DNA of 42,920 bases. Origin: DASRAU01 sp035638075 (GTDB lineage: Bacteria > Acidobacteriota > Polarisedimenticolia > Gp22-AA2). Location: positions 1-42,920 of the forward strand of contig DASRAU010000001.1 in the NCBI GenBank assembly GCA_035638075.1, written 5' to 3'. Position 1 is the first letter of the stretch; each line of letters begins with the position of its first letter. The position numbers and the translations under genes were made by a program. Under the pieces are notes generated by a model, which saw nothing but the letters and a program-made list of their open reading frames with translations, made no database searches and had not been told where the DNA came from. Positions 14,543-26,514 of the stretch are shown here, in pieces.

Positions 14543-16062
14543 TCTCCGCGCGCTCCTTCTGGCTGACCCGCTTCGTCGTCCTGCGTCTGCTCGGGTTCGT
14601 CTACTTCTTCGCCTTCCTGTCGGCGGCCCTGCAGATCGTGCCGCTCGTCGGCGCCGACGGGCTCCTGCCGGCGCGCGCGTACCTCGATCGCGTGGCGGAG
14701 CAGCTCGGCTCGCCTCTCGCGGGGTTCCTGCGCCTGCCCGGCCTCTTCTGGCTCGGCGTTCCGGACGGGGGCCTTCTGGCCGCGGCGTGGATCGGCGTCG
14801 CGCTGTCGCTCGTCGTCCTCTTCGGCTACGCCAACGCGATCCTGATGGCGGTCCTGTGGGCGCTGTATTTCTCGTTCGTGTCGGTTGGGCAGGACTGGTA
14901 CGGCTATGGCTGGGAGATCCAGCTCCTCGAAACCGGCGCCATCGCGGTGTTCCTGTGCCCGCTCCTGGACGGGCGGTCCTTCCCGCGCACGCCGCCTCCC
15001 TTCGCCGCGATCCTGCTGCTGCGCTGGCTGGCGTTCCGAATCTACCTCGGCGCGGGGCTCATCAAGATGCGCGGCGACGAGTGCTGGCGCGACCTGACCT
15101 GTCTCGCGCACCACTACGAGACGCAGCCGATCCCGAACCCGCTGTCGCGCTTCTACCACTTCCAGCCGCTGTGGTTCCACAAGTGCGGCGCGCTCTACAA
15201 CCACCTCGCGGAGCTGGTCTGCCCGTGGCTGCTGTGGGCGCCGCGGGTCGCGCGCCTGGCGGCGGGATGCGTCATGGTCGTCTTCCAGGGCATCCTGATT
15301 TCGAGCGGCAACCTGTCGTTCCTGAACTACCTGACCATCGTGCCCTGCCTCGCCGCCTTCGATGACGCCTTCCTGCGCCGCCTGCTGCCGCGGGCGCTGG
15401 TCCGTCGGGCCGAAGCGGCCGCGGCCGCCGCCGTGGCGCCGCCGGGGTCGGCGTCGTCGTGGCCGCGCCGGCCAGGGGAGCGGGTCGCCTGGGGCTACGC
15501 GGTCGTCGTCGGCGTTCTCAGCGTGCCGATCGTCCTGAACCTCGTCTCGAGCACGCAGATCATGAACACCTCGTTCGACCGCCTTCACCTCGTGAACACC
15601 TACGGCGCATTCGGCAGCGTCGGGGCCGTGCGGCGGGAGATCGTCTTCGAGGGCACCGACGACATCGCGGTGACGGCCTCGACGGCCTGGAAGGAATACG
15701 ACTTCTGGTGCAAGCCGGGGACTCCGTCGCGCCGCCCGTGCATCATCGCTCCGTTCCAGCCGCGTCTCGACTGGCAGATCTGGTTCGCCGCGATGTCCCG
15801 GCCGGAGCGCTATCCCTGGACGCTGCATCTCGTGGCGAAGCTCCTGAAGAACGACGCCGGGGCGCTGTCGCTGCTCTCGACGAATCCGTTCCCCGACCAT
15901 CCGCCGCGATTCATTCGCGCCGCGTATTACCGCTACGAGTTCGCGCCGCCGGGAAACCCCGAAGGGGCCTGGTGGTCGCGGCAGTATCTCGGGGAGTGGC
16001 TGCCGCCGCTCTCGGCCGACGATTCCCGGCTGAAGTCGTTCCTGCAGGCCTACGGCTGGTGA
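14539..16062 (+). CDS. Lipase maturation factor (LMF1) family integral membrane protein
   Basis: A 507-aa protein with about eight membrane helices in the first 350 residues. Family-typical segments include LFGYANAILMAVLWALYFS, GQDWYGYGWEIQLLETG, the CWRDLTCLAHHYETQPIPNP block with its cysteine pair and FYHFQPLWFHKCGAL. The C-terminal part is soluble, with NTYGAFGSVG and WQIWFAAM, matching the tail of animal LMF1, which is needed for folding of dimeric lipases in the ER. Bacterial homologues exist, but their client proteins are not known, and no lipase is encoded nearby. The gene is monocistronic and ends convergently with the pxp operon, 25 bp away. Confidence 0.85.
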   Translation: MISARSFWLTRFVVLRLLGFVYFFAFLSAALQIVPLVGADGLLPARAYLDRVAEQLGSPLAGFLRLPGLFWLGVPDGGLLAAAWIGVALSLVVLFGYANAILMAVLWALYFSFVSVGQDWYGYGWEIQLLETGAIAVFLCPLLDGRSFPRTPPPFAAILLLRWLAFRIYLGAGLIKMRGDECWRDLTCLAHHYETQPIPNPLSRFYHFQPLWFHKCGALYNHLAELVCPWLLWAPRVARLAAGCVMVVFQGILISSGNLSFLNYLTIVPCLAAFDDAFLRRLLPRALVRRAEAAAAAAVAPPGSASSWPRRPGERVAWGYAVVVGVLSVPIVLNLVSSTQIMNTSFDRLHLVNTYGAFGSVGAVRREIVFEGTDDIAVTASTAWKEYDFWCKPGTPSRRPCIIAPFQPRLDWQIWFAAMSRPERYPWTLHLVAKLLKNDAGALSLLSTNPFPDHPPRFIRAAYYRYEFAPPGNPEGAWWSRQYLGEWLPPLSADDSRLKSFLQAYGW

Positions 16063-16087
16063 GGCGTTCGACCGCCGAGGGGAGGAG

Positions 16088-16891
16088 CTACGGGCGGTGC
16101 GGCGCGGCCGAACCGGCGCTCGCGAGGGGCGCGACGGTGATTCCCGCAGTCGCCAGGGCGGCGCGCACGGCGGCGGCGATGCGCACCGCTCCCGGCGTGT
16201 CCCCGTGGAGGCAGATGGTCTCGGCGGCGACAGGGAGGAATGATCCGTCCGACGTCGTGACCCCACCGTCGCGTGCGATCGAGACGGCCTGCGCCGCGGC
16301 CTCGTCCGGATCCTCGAGGAGCGCCCCCGGCAGCGCGCGCGATCGCAGCCGGCCGTCCGGTTCATAGCGGCGGTCGGCGAAGGCCTCGCCCGCCACGACG
16401 AAGCCGGCGTGGCGATAGACCTCGAGGGACGGCGATCCGGCGAGACCGATGAGGCGCGGCGCGGATCCTTCGTTCTGCGCGGCGGCGCCCACACCGCGCG
16501 CGATGGCCGACGCCAGGTCGAAGTCATCGACCGCCGCGTTGTAGAGGGCCCCGTGCGGCTTGACGTGCACGAGCGTCGTTCCGGCCGCGTGGGCCAGCGC
16601 CTGCAGGCGCACGACCTGGTCACGCACCATGGCGACGATCCGCTCGGAGGGAAGGTCGAGCCGCCGCCGGCCGAAGTTGTCACGATCCTCGTAGCCGGGA
16701 TGGGCCCCCACGGCGCACCCGTGCCGCAGGGCCGAGCGCAGGGTGGCCGCCATGGTGGCGCCGTCCCCGGCATGCCCGCCGCAGGCGATGTTGGCGGAGG
16801 TCACCTGTTCCAGCAGGCGGTCCTCGGTGCCGTCGGCGATGAGCGAGGGGAGCTCCCCGACGTCGCAGTTGAGATCGATCGTCCGCGTCAT
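16088..16891 (-). CDS. pxpA: 5-oxoprolinase subunit A (LamB/YcsF family)
   Basis: A 267-aa cytoplasmic enzyme subunit. With PxpB and PxpC it hydrolyses 5-oxo-L-proline (pyroglutamate) to glutamate using ATP. The family signature is clear: IDLNCDVGE at the N-terminus, SANIACGGHAGD (about 33-44), GAHPGYEDRDNFGRR, HVKPHGALYN (about 109-118) and RDGGVTTSDG. The usual second residue of the motif ACGFHAGD is Gly here, which is a minor change. ATG 16891 is the best start; the longer open frame upstream is antisense shadow of the transporter gene. It lies 47 bp after the MFS gene and completes the operon. Confidence 0.93.
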   Translation of the reverse strand: MTRTIDLNCDVGELPSLIADGTEDRLLEQVTSANIACGGHAGDGATMAATLRSALRHGCAVGAHPGYEDRDNFGRRRLDLPSERIVAMVRDQVVRLQALAHAAGTTLVHVKPHGALYNAAVDDFDLASAIARGVGAAAQNEGSAPRLIGLAGSPSLEVYRHAGFVVAGEAFADRRYEPDGRLRSRALPGALLEDPDEAAAQAVSIARDGGVTTSDGSFLPVAAETICLHGDTPGAVRIAAAVRAALATAGITVAPLASAGSAAPHRP

Positions 16892-16938
16892 GGTCCGTCC
16901 ACCCTGGCCGGGCACATCCGGCGCCTGCCGAACGTCTT

Positions 16939-18162
16939 TCACGCCAGCTCCCGGCCGCGTGTTTCCGGCAGGAAGAAAATGAGGGCGGCCCCGACAAGAT
17001 ACAGCATCGAGGTGAGGGCGAGGGCGACGCCGAATCCGAGCCGGTCGGCGGCGGCGCCGATCCCGAACGGCGCCAGCGCCGAGATCGCGCGGCCGGTGTT
17101 GTAGCAGAGCCCCTGCGCCGTGGCGCGCACGCCGGACGGGAAGAGCTCGGCGAGCATGGCGCCGAAGAGACTGAAGTAGCCGTGGCCGAAGAACCCGACC
17201 AGCGGCCCCAGCGCCAGGAGCATCGCCGGCTGCCGCGAGGCCAGCCCGTAGGCCGGGACGATGGCCGCGGCGCCGAGGACGAAGAAGAGAAACGCCGGCC
17301 GCCGTCCGATGCGGTCGGCGACGAGACCGAACAGGTTGTAGCCGAGGAAGGCGCCGATCTGCATCGGAGCGATCCACGCCGCCGACTTGACGAGGCCGAG
17401 GCCCGCGCCGCCCCGCTCCACCGGGCTGCTCAGGTACGCGGGGATCCAGGTGAACAGCCCCCAGTACGCGAACAGGAGCGCCGCCCCCATCCCCGTCGCG
17501 ACGAGCGTGTAACGCCGCAGGGGCGGACGCAGGATGGTCCGAAAGCGCTCCGCCGCGGTGGTCGCGTCAGCGGCGCCCGTCGGCGCGCTCTCGTGGCGAC
17601 GGCGCCACGCCTCCGGTTCCTCGACGCGGCGGCGGATCCAGACGGTGAGCAGCGCCGGGAAGACGCCCGCCAGGAACAGGACGCGCCAGCCATGCGCGGG
17701 AAGCAGGAGCGCCGACAGTCCCGCCGCCGCGAGGTACCCGATCGCCCATCCCGACTGGACGAAGCCGATGGCGGCGCCGCGGCGGTGCGCCGGCCACGTT
17801 TCGGCGACCAGCACCGAGCCGGCCGACCACTCCGCTCCGAGGCCGAAGCCGACGAGCGCGCGCCAGACGAGAAGCGAGGCGAGCCCCTGGGCCGTCGCGG
17901 TCCCCGCCGTCATCAGGGAATAGACGAGGATCGACCAGGACAGCACCCGCGCCCGGCCGAAACGATCGGCCAGCGCGCCCGCGGCGATGCCGCCGATGGC
18001 GGACGTGACCAGCGTGGCCGAGGCGACGCCTCCGAGCGCGGCGGGGGAGAGCCCGAACTCCTTCTGCAGCGACGTGAGCGCGAAGGCATAGAGCATCACG
18101 TCCATGCCGTCGAGCATCCAGCCGAGGAAGGCGGCATGAAGCGCCCGCCACGGTGCCGTCAT
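16939..18162 (-). CDS. MFS transporter in the 5-oxoprolinase operon
   Basis: A 407-aa protein with 12 predicted membrane helices. MFS motifs include the first-helix acidic motif GWMLDGMDVMLYA (about residues 14-26), the loop 2-3 motif GALADRFGRARVL and the equivalent in the second half, GLVADRIGRRPAF. The DxxD-type first helix and the GFGLGAEWSAGSVLVAETWP segment resemble the aromatic-acid/H+ symporter and metabolite/H+ symporter groups, so it probably imports an organic acid. Its place between pxpC and pxpA, with an ATGA overlap with pxpC, suggests uptake of pyroglutamate; this is inference from context. Confidence 0.87.
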   Translation of the reverse strand: MTAPWRALHAAFLGWMLDGMDVMLYAFALTSLQKEFGLSPAALGGVASATLVTSAIGGIAAGALADRFGRARVLSWSILVYSLMTAGTATAQGLASLLVWRALVGFGLGAEWSAGSVLVAETWPAHRRGAAIGFVQSGWAIGYLAAAGLSALLLPAHGWRVLFLAGVFPALLTVWIRRRVEEPEAWRRRHESAPTGAADATTAAERFRTILRPPLRRYTLVATGMGAALLFAYWGLFTWIPAYLSSPVERGGAGLGLVKSAAWIAPMQIGAFLGYNLFGLVADRIGRRPAFLFFVLGAAAIVPAYGLASRQPAMLLALGPLVGFFGHGYFSLFGAMLAELFPSGVRATAQGLCYNTGRAISALAPFGIGAAADRLGFGVALALTSMLYLVGAALIFFLPETRGRELA

Positions 18163-19133
18163 CGTCGCGGATCCGCCGTCACCGGCGCCAGGAGATGGGG
18201 TGAGCGCAGCCAGGCCTGCTGCTCCCGGTACAGGTTGCGCGCCGCGGCCGCGTCAATCGTCTCGAAGCGCACCCGGGCCCCCGGACGCAGCTGGCCGGCG
18301 CGCCACACATCGGCGGCGGCGATCGAGGCGATCACCGGGTAGCCTCCGGTCGTCTGGTGATCGACGAACAGCAGGATCGGCGCGCCTCCCGGGGGAACCT
18401 GGATGGCGCCGAGCGGCATCCCCTCGCTCGGCATGCGCCCGTCGCCGGGGGGCACGACGACGGCGCCGTCGAGCCGGATCCCCATGCGATCGGACGCCGA
18501 GCTGACGGTGAACGCGGCCACCTCGAACAGCCGCCGCGCCCCCGCGTCGAACCGCGCCGCCTGCGCTCCCGCGGTGACCCGCAAGGTCGGGCGCAAAGCG
18601 ACGCGGTCGAGCCCGCCGGGGGCCAGCGTCATGTCCTCGCGCGCCGGGGTCGAAGACGCGCCCAGCGGCAGCCGGTCGCCGCGTCGCAAGGCCCGGCCTT
18701 CCAGTCCACCGAGCCGGCTCGGCAGGTGAGTCGATCGGCTGCCCAGAAAGAGCGGGAGATCGAAGCCTCCTTCGACCGCGAGATAGGTGCGCGCACCGGT
18801 GGTCGCCGCGCCGCACTTCAGGACGGCCCCGGACGCAACGCGCCGCGATTGCCAGCAGGGAAACGGCTGTCCGTCGACCTCCGCCTGCATGTCGGCCCCC
18901 GCGAGCGCGACGACCGCGTCGGCGTCGAAGCGCAGCGACGCCCCGAGGAGCGTCATCTCCAGCGCGGCGGCGCCGTCGGCGTTGCCGGCGAGGCGGTTGG
19001 CCAGCGCGCAGGCGAGCGGGTCGGCGGCCCCGGCGGCCGAAACGCCGAAGCGCGCATGGCCGGGGCGGCCGCGATCCTGCACGGTGGTCTGCAGCCCCGG
19101 CTCGATCACCTCGACGCTGCGCGCGGCACTCAT
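18159..19133 (-). CDS. pxpC: 5-oxoprolinase subunit C (KipA/biotin-dependent carboxyltransferase family)
   Basis: A 324-aa subunit of the PxpABC complex. Diagnostic segments are GLQTTVQDRGRPGHARFGVS near the N-terminus, GAADPLACALANRLAGN, and in the second half PSEGMPLGAIQVPPGG and FVDHQTTGGYPVIA. ATG 19133 overlaps the stop of pxpB (ATGA), and the gene's own stop overlaps the start of the MFS gene in the same way, which shows tight translational coupling. A longer open frame to 19235 runs into pxpB and is not used. Confidence 0.93.
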   Translation of the reverse strand: MSAARSVEVIEPGLQTTVQDRGRPGHARFGVSAAGAADPLACALANRLAGNADGAAALEMTLLGASLRFDADAVVALAGADMQAEVDGQPFPCWQSRRVASGAVLKCGAATTGARTYLAVEGGFDLPLFLGSRSTHLPSRLGGLEGRALRRGDRLPLGASSTPAREDMTLAPGGLDRVALRPTLRVTAGAQAARFDAGARRLFEVAAFTVSSASDRMGIRLDGAVVVPPGDGRMPSEGMPLGAIQVPPGGAPILLFVDHQTTGGYPVIASIAAADVWRAGQLRPGARVRFETIDAAAARNLYREQQAWLRSPHLLAPVTADPRR

Positions 19134-19783
19134 CGGAGCGGCTCGAAGCGGACGCGGTCGCCGATCGCCAGCAGGCTCATCGGGTCGCGCGCCGGATCGA
19201 ACAGGACGGCCCCGGTGCGTCCGATCAGGCGCCATCCGCCCGGCGTGGAGGCCGGGTAGACCGCCGTCTGATCGGCCGCGATGGCGACGCTGCCGGCCGG
19301 CACCGACCGTCGCGGACTTTCGAGCCGCGGGCAGACGAGGGACGGATCGAGCGGTCCGAGATAGGCGAACCCGGGAGTGAACCCGAGGAAGCGGACTTGG
19401 TAGACCGCGCCGGCATGGCGCTCGATCACCTGGCGCGGCTCGAGACCGGTGCGCCGGGCGACGTCTTCGAGATCGGGTCCCGCCTCGCCGCCATAGCGGA
19501 CGGGAATGGTCACCAGCCGCGGCGTCGGCTCCGGACGGACGTCGCGCGCCTCGAGCAGCGTGTCGATGTGCGCCGCGACCGCATCGGGATCGAGTCGATC
19601 CGGATCGAACCGGACGAGGAGCGACCCGTCACCGGGGCTGAGATCGACGATCCCGGAAAGCGGCGACGCGTCGAGCCGCCGCAGCAGGCCGCGGACGGCG
19701 CGGCGCTGCTCGTCCGTCGGTGCGGGGTCTTCGGGTTCGGTGAAGCAGACGAGCAGGCTCGAGTCGCTCGCCTCGATCCGTCG
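19130..19783 (-). CDS. pxpB: 5-oxoprolinase subunit B (KipI family), start codon unclear
   Basis: About 217 aa of clear PxpB/KipI sequence. The N-terminal domain reads RIEASDSSLLVCF and GSLLVRFDPDRLDPDAVAAH. The C-terminal cyclophilin-like domain has VYQVRFLGFTPGFAYLG, RRSVPAGSVAIA and STPGGWRLIGRT. The frame is open upstream to a stop at 19835-19837, yet there is no ATG, GTG or TTG before the first conserved strand. The start may be the ATC at 19777, a CTG, or a base altered by mutation or sequencing error. The left end given here (19783) is the codon just before RIEA. The first ordinary-looking start inside the gene would lose the whole N-terminal domain. It lies 35 bp after the upstream cysteine-rich gene. 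Confidence 0.85.
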   Translation of the reverse strand, partial: RRIEASDSSLLVCFTEPEDPAPTDEQRRAVRGLLRRLDASPLSGIVDLSPGDGSLLVRFDPDRLDPDAVAAHIDTLLEARDVRPEPTPRLVTIPVRYGGEAGPDLEDVARRTGLEPRQVIERHAGAVYQVRFLGFTPGFAYLGPLDPSLVCPRLESPRRSVPAGSVAIAADQTAVYPASTPGGWRLIGRTGAVLFDPARDPMSLLAIGDRVRFEPLR

Positions 19784-19817
19784 GGCCTGTGGGGGAGCCG
19801 GCGTTGGAGGTCGACCC

Positions 19818-20369
19818 TCAGTGTCCGAGCGTGCTCAGGCTCGGGTTGGGCGGGAACACCCGCGCGCACAGCGCGGCGCAGATGAAGATCGCCCGGATCG
19901 GGAACTTCGCCACCGGCAGCAGGATCCCGAGGCAGCACTGGTTGCAGGTCATGCGATCGCTGACGCCGGTGCACGCCGCCGGGGGCTGGTTGCCGTCGGC
20001 GGTGAAGCGATCGGCCGACTCGCCGACGCTGAGGGCCACGGCGGTGGCCGCCCGGCTGGCGCCCGCCTCGGTCATTGGCGCCGAGGGGTTGCCGCTGACG
20101 CGCGTGTCGACGCCCAGCTCGCGCATGACGTCGGAGGCGCGACCTTCCGTCAGGGGCGCCGAAAGATCGGGATCGAGGTGCACGCCGGCCATCCGCAGCC
20201 GGTCACCGGCCTCGTCCACGTTCACGGCGTTGAGGCCCAGGGCACGGGCGACCTTGACGGCGAAATCGCCGACGGTCACCGGCTGCGCCGGCGGCGCGGC
20301 CGGGAAAGCGATGGTCGAGAAGGAAAGGACCGTGGCGAGAGCGACCCCCCGCGATGCTCTGGACAACAT
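19818..20369 (-). CDS. Exported cysteine-rich protein, paralogue 1
   Basis: A 183-aa protein of a family I do not recognise. A signal peptide spans about residues 5-27 (GVALATVLSFSTIAFPAAPP). Then comes a domain starting PVTVGDFAVKVARALGL and continuing with LDPDLSAPLTEGRASDVMRELG, reminiscent of an S-layer-homology-like fold. The C-terminal 60 residues hold six cysteines spaced C-x8-C-x2-CC-x17-C-x3-C. The same arrangement occurs in the next gene upstream, so the two are tandem duplicates. ATG 20369 follows an AGGAGGAG site. The conserved cysteine spacing suggests disulphides or metal binding in the periplasm. Confidence 0.75.
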   Translation of the reverse strand: MLSRASRGVALATVLSFSTIAFPAAPPAQPVTVGDFAVKVARALGLNAVNVDEAGDRLRMAGVHLDPDLSAPLTEGRASDVMRELGVDTRVSGNPSAPMTEAGASRAATAVALSVGESADRFTADGNQPPAACTGVSDRMTCNQCCLGILLPVAKFPIRAIFICAALCARVFPPNPSLSTLGH

Positions 20370-20472
20370 CAGCACTCCTCCTGGCCGGGCCTGTGCGTTG
20401 TTCCGTTTTTTGGACACGGGCTGGCCCTTGGGATAAATCGCCCCCCGGCGACGTGGGCCGTCACCCGGCCCC

Positions 20473-20501
20473 CATGTACGGCGAGTCGCGCAGCGAGTCA
20501 A
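20473..20501 (-). promoter_or_regulatory. Possible promoter for cysteine-rich paralogue 1
   Basis: On the minus strand TTGACT (20501-20496) and TACATG (20478-20473) are 17 bp apart in the 158-bp gap between the two paralogues. The -10 is poor, and read-through from the upstream gene is equally possible. Confidence 0.3.
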
Positions 20502-20527
20502 GGAATCTCTGCGGCCCGCCCGGTCTT

Positions 20528-21076
20528 TCAGGGTGTCGAGGTGCTTGCCGGCGGCGCTCCCAGCAGTGTGCAGGAGCTGTTGCACAGGTCGATGGCCCGC
20601 TGCGGTACGGCCGAAAACGGGCCGAGCGAAGCAATGCAGCACTGGAAGCAGAGGCTCTTTTCCATCGCCTGACACGTGGGCGGCAGGCTTCCCTCCGGCT
20701 TCGGCGGCGGAACGCCACCCTGGCCGAGGATGCCGCTGGCCGCAAGCCCGGCCAGCCGCTCGGCCGCGCCCGAGGAGACCGGACGCGTGGGATCGCCGGC
20801 CGATGTTCCGTCGAGCCCGAGGTCGGACAGCACGGCCACGACGCGGCCCGCCGTGAGCGGCTCGTCGAGGCCGGCGTCGAACGTCACTCCCGCTCCGGCC
20901 AGGAGCTCGCGCGCTTCGACGGCGCTCCGCGGCTGGAACCCCAGCTGCCGGGCGAGCTTTTCAGCGAAGAATCCGACCGTGACCGGACGCGACGGTGGCG
21001 CCGCCGACGCCCCCGCCGTGAACAGAACCGCCATGAAGACGGACAGCCACACGAACCTTGAGGATCGAAACCCCAT
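20528..21076 (-). CDS. Exported cysteine-rich protein, paralogue 2
   Basis: A 182-aa protein with a signal peptide (FVWLSVFMAVLFTAGASA). It carries the same domain as paralogue 1, beginning RPVTVGFFAEKLARQLGF and including the LDEPLTAGRVVAVLSDLG segment, and the same cysteine pattern C-x7-C-x2-CC-x17-C-x3-C near the C-terminus (SLCFQCC, DLCNSSC). A Gly/Pro-rich stretch (about 125-140) separates the two parts. ATG 21076 follows GGGAGGT. A good promoter lies just upstream. Sequence divergence between the two copies is high outside the signature positions, so the duplication is old. Function unknown. Confidence 0.75.
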   Translation of the reverse strand: MGFRSSRFVWLSVFMAVLFTAGASAAPPSRPVTVGFFAEKLARQLGFQPRSAVEARELLAGAGVTFDAGLDEPLTAGRVVAVLSDLGLDGTSAGDPTRPVSSGAAERLAGLAASGILGQGGVPPPKPEGSLPPTCQAMEKSLCFQCCIASLGPFSAVPQRAIDLCNSSCTLLGAPPASTSTP

Positions 21077-21169
21077 CTCGACCTCCCGTGGATCGCGCAC
21101 AGGAACCGCCCACGGGCGGCACGGCGCAGGACGGTACAGCAGGAAGAACCCCCGAAAAGCGGCGCGGAG

Positions 21170-21197
21170 TCTATAAAAGGAAGTTCTGATCCGTCAA
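21170..21197 (-). promoter_or_regulatory. Predicted promoter for cysteine-rich paralogue 2
   Basis: On the minus strand TTGACG (21197-21192) and TATAGA (21175-21170) are separated by 16 bp, in the divergent gap with the helicase gene. This is among the best promoters in the window. Confidence 0.6.
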
Positions 21198-21214
21198 CAG
21201 GTTGTCCCGCATGG

Positions 21215-21220
21215 GATAAT
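21215..21220 (+). promoter_or_regulatory. Predicted -10 box, leaderless start of the lhr-type gene
   Basis: GATAAT ends six bases before the ATG at 21227. No ribosome-binding site or clear -35 is visible. Confidence 0.4.
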
Positions 21221-21226
21221 CCGACG

Positions 21227-25383
<4,157 letters not shown>

Positions 25384-25387
<4 letters not shown>

Positions 25388-26478
25388 ACGATCAGACCAG
25401 TCGCGCCCGCTGGCTGGCCCTCCTGGCCGTCACCGGCCTGGCCGCCTACCTCTGCTGGAAGATGATGGCGCCGTTCGTCGAGGTGATCGCGTGGGCGGGC
25501 GTCCTGGCGGTCGTCTTCTTCCCGGCCTACCGCGGCCTGCGCACCTGGATCCGCCGGCCGAACCTGGCGGCGGTGCTCGCGGTCGTCCTCGTGATCGTCA
25601 CCGTGCTGGCGCCGCTCGTGTTCGTCTGCGGCGCCGTGGTCAACGAGCTGCAGGGCATGACGGCCTCGGTCCAGGCGGAGTTCGAGCGGCTGCGATCCGA
25701 TCCCCAGGCGGCCGCCGCCCTGCAGGCGCGTCTCGACCGCATCCGCGGCACGGTCGATATCGAATCGATCCTGTCGAACGAGAACGTGTCGGCGTTTGCG
25801 ACCCGGGTGAGCCAGTTCCTGCTGGCGCGGTCGGCGGGGCTGGTCGGCAGCCTGCTCAGCATCCTCGTGAGCGCGGGATTCACCATCTTCACCCTCTTCT
25901 ACCTGTTCCGCGACGGCGAGGCGCTGGTGCACCGGCTCCCGGACATGCTGCCGCTCGATCGCGCGCGCGGACGGAAGCTCCTGCACCGCGCCCACGAAAT
26001 CATCACGGCCAGCGTGTACGGCGTGGTGGTCATCGCCATCATCCAGGGGGCCCTGGGCGGGCTCATGTTCGCCATGCTCGGGCTGCCTTCGCCGATCGTC
26101 TGGGGCGTGGTGATGACCTTCCTCAGCACCATCCCGATGCTCGGCTCGGGAATCGTCTGGGGCCCGGCGGCGGTGGTGCTGGGCGTCACCGGTCAGTGGT
26201 GGAAGATGGGAGCCCTGACTCTCTGGGGCGTGCTGGTCATCGGCACCATCGACAACTTCCTGCGGCCGCGCCTGGTGGGGAAGCGGACCCGCATGCACGA
26301 CCTGCTGGTCTTCTTCTCCGTGCTGGGCGGGCTGGCGGCGTTCGGCGTCATCGGCCTTCTGCTCGGGCCGGTGATCCTGGGGATCTCGATGGTCCTGTTC
26401 GAGGCGACGTTCGGAGACGGCACGGCCGCCGCGGACGCGGAGGACGAGACGCCCTCCGCGTCACGCAAGGCCCGCTGA
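25384..26478 (+). CDS. AI-2E family (YdiK/PerM/TqsA-like) permease
   Basis: A 364-aa membrane protein with about eight helices. Family features are the N-terminal pair of helices (LAAYLCWKMMAPFVEVIAWA), a long helical cytoplasmic or periplasmic domain (about 100-165), and the C-terminal segments FTLFYLFRDGEALVHRLP, WGVVMTFLSTIPMLGSGIVW and IDNFLRPRLVGKRTRMHDL, which are highly typical. Members export autoinducer-2 or other small molecules or act as Na+/H+ exchangers, so the substrate cannot be assigned. It is translationally coupled to the helicase gene through an ATGA overlap, although the functional link is unclear. Confidence 0.9.
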
Positions 26479-26514
26479 TCCGCAGCCGCGGCCGCGCGGC
26501 GGCGACGGCCCCGC

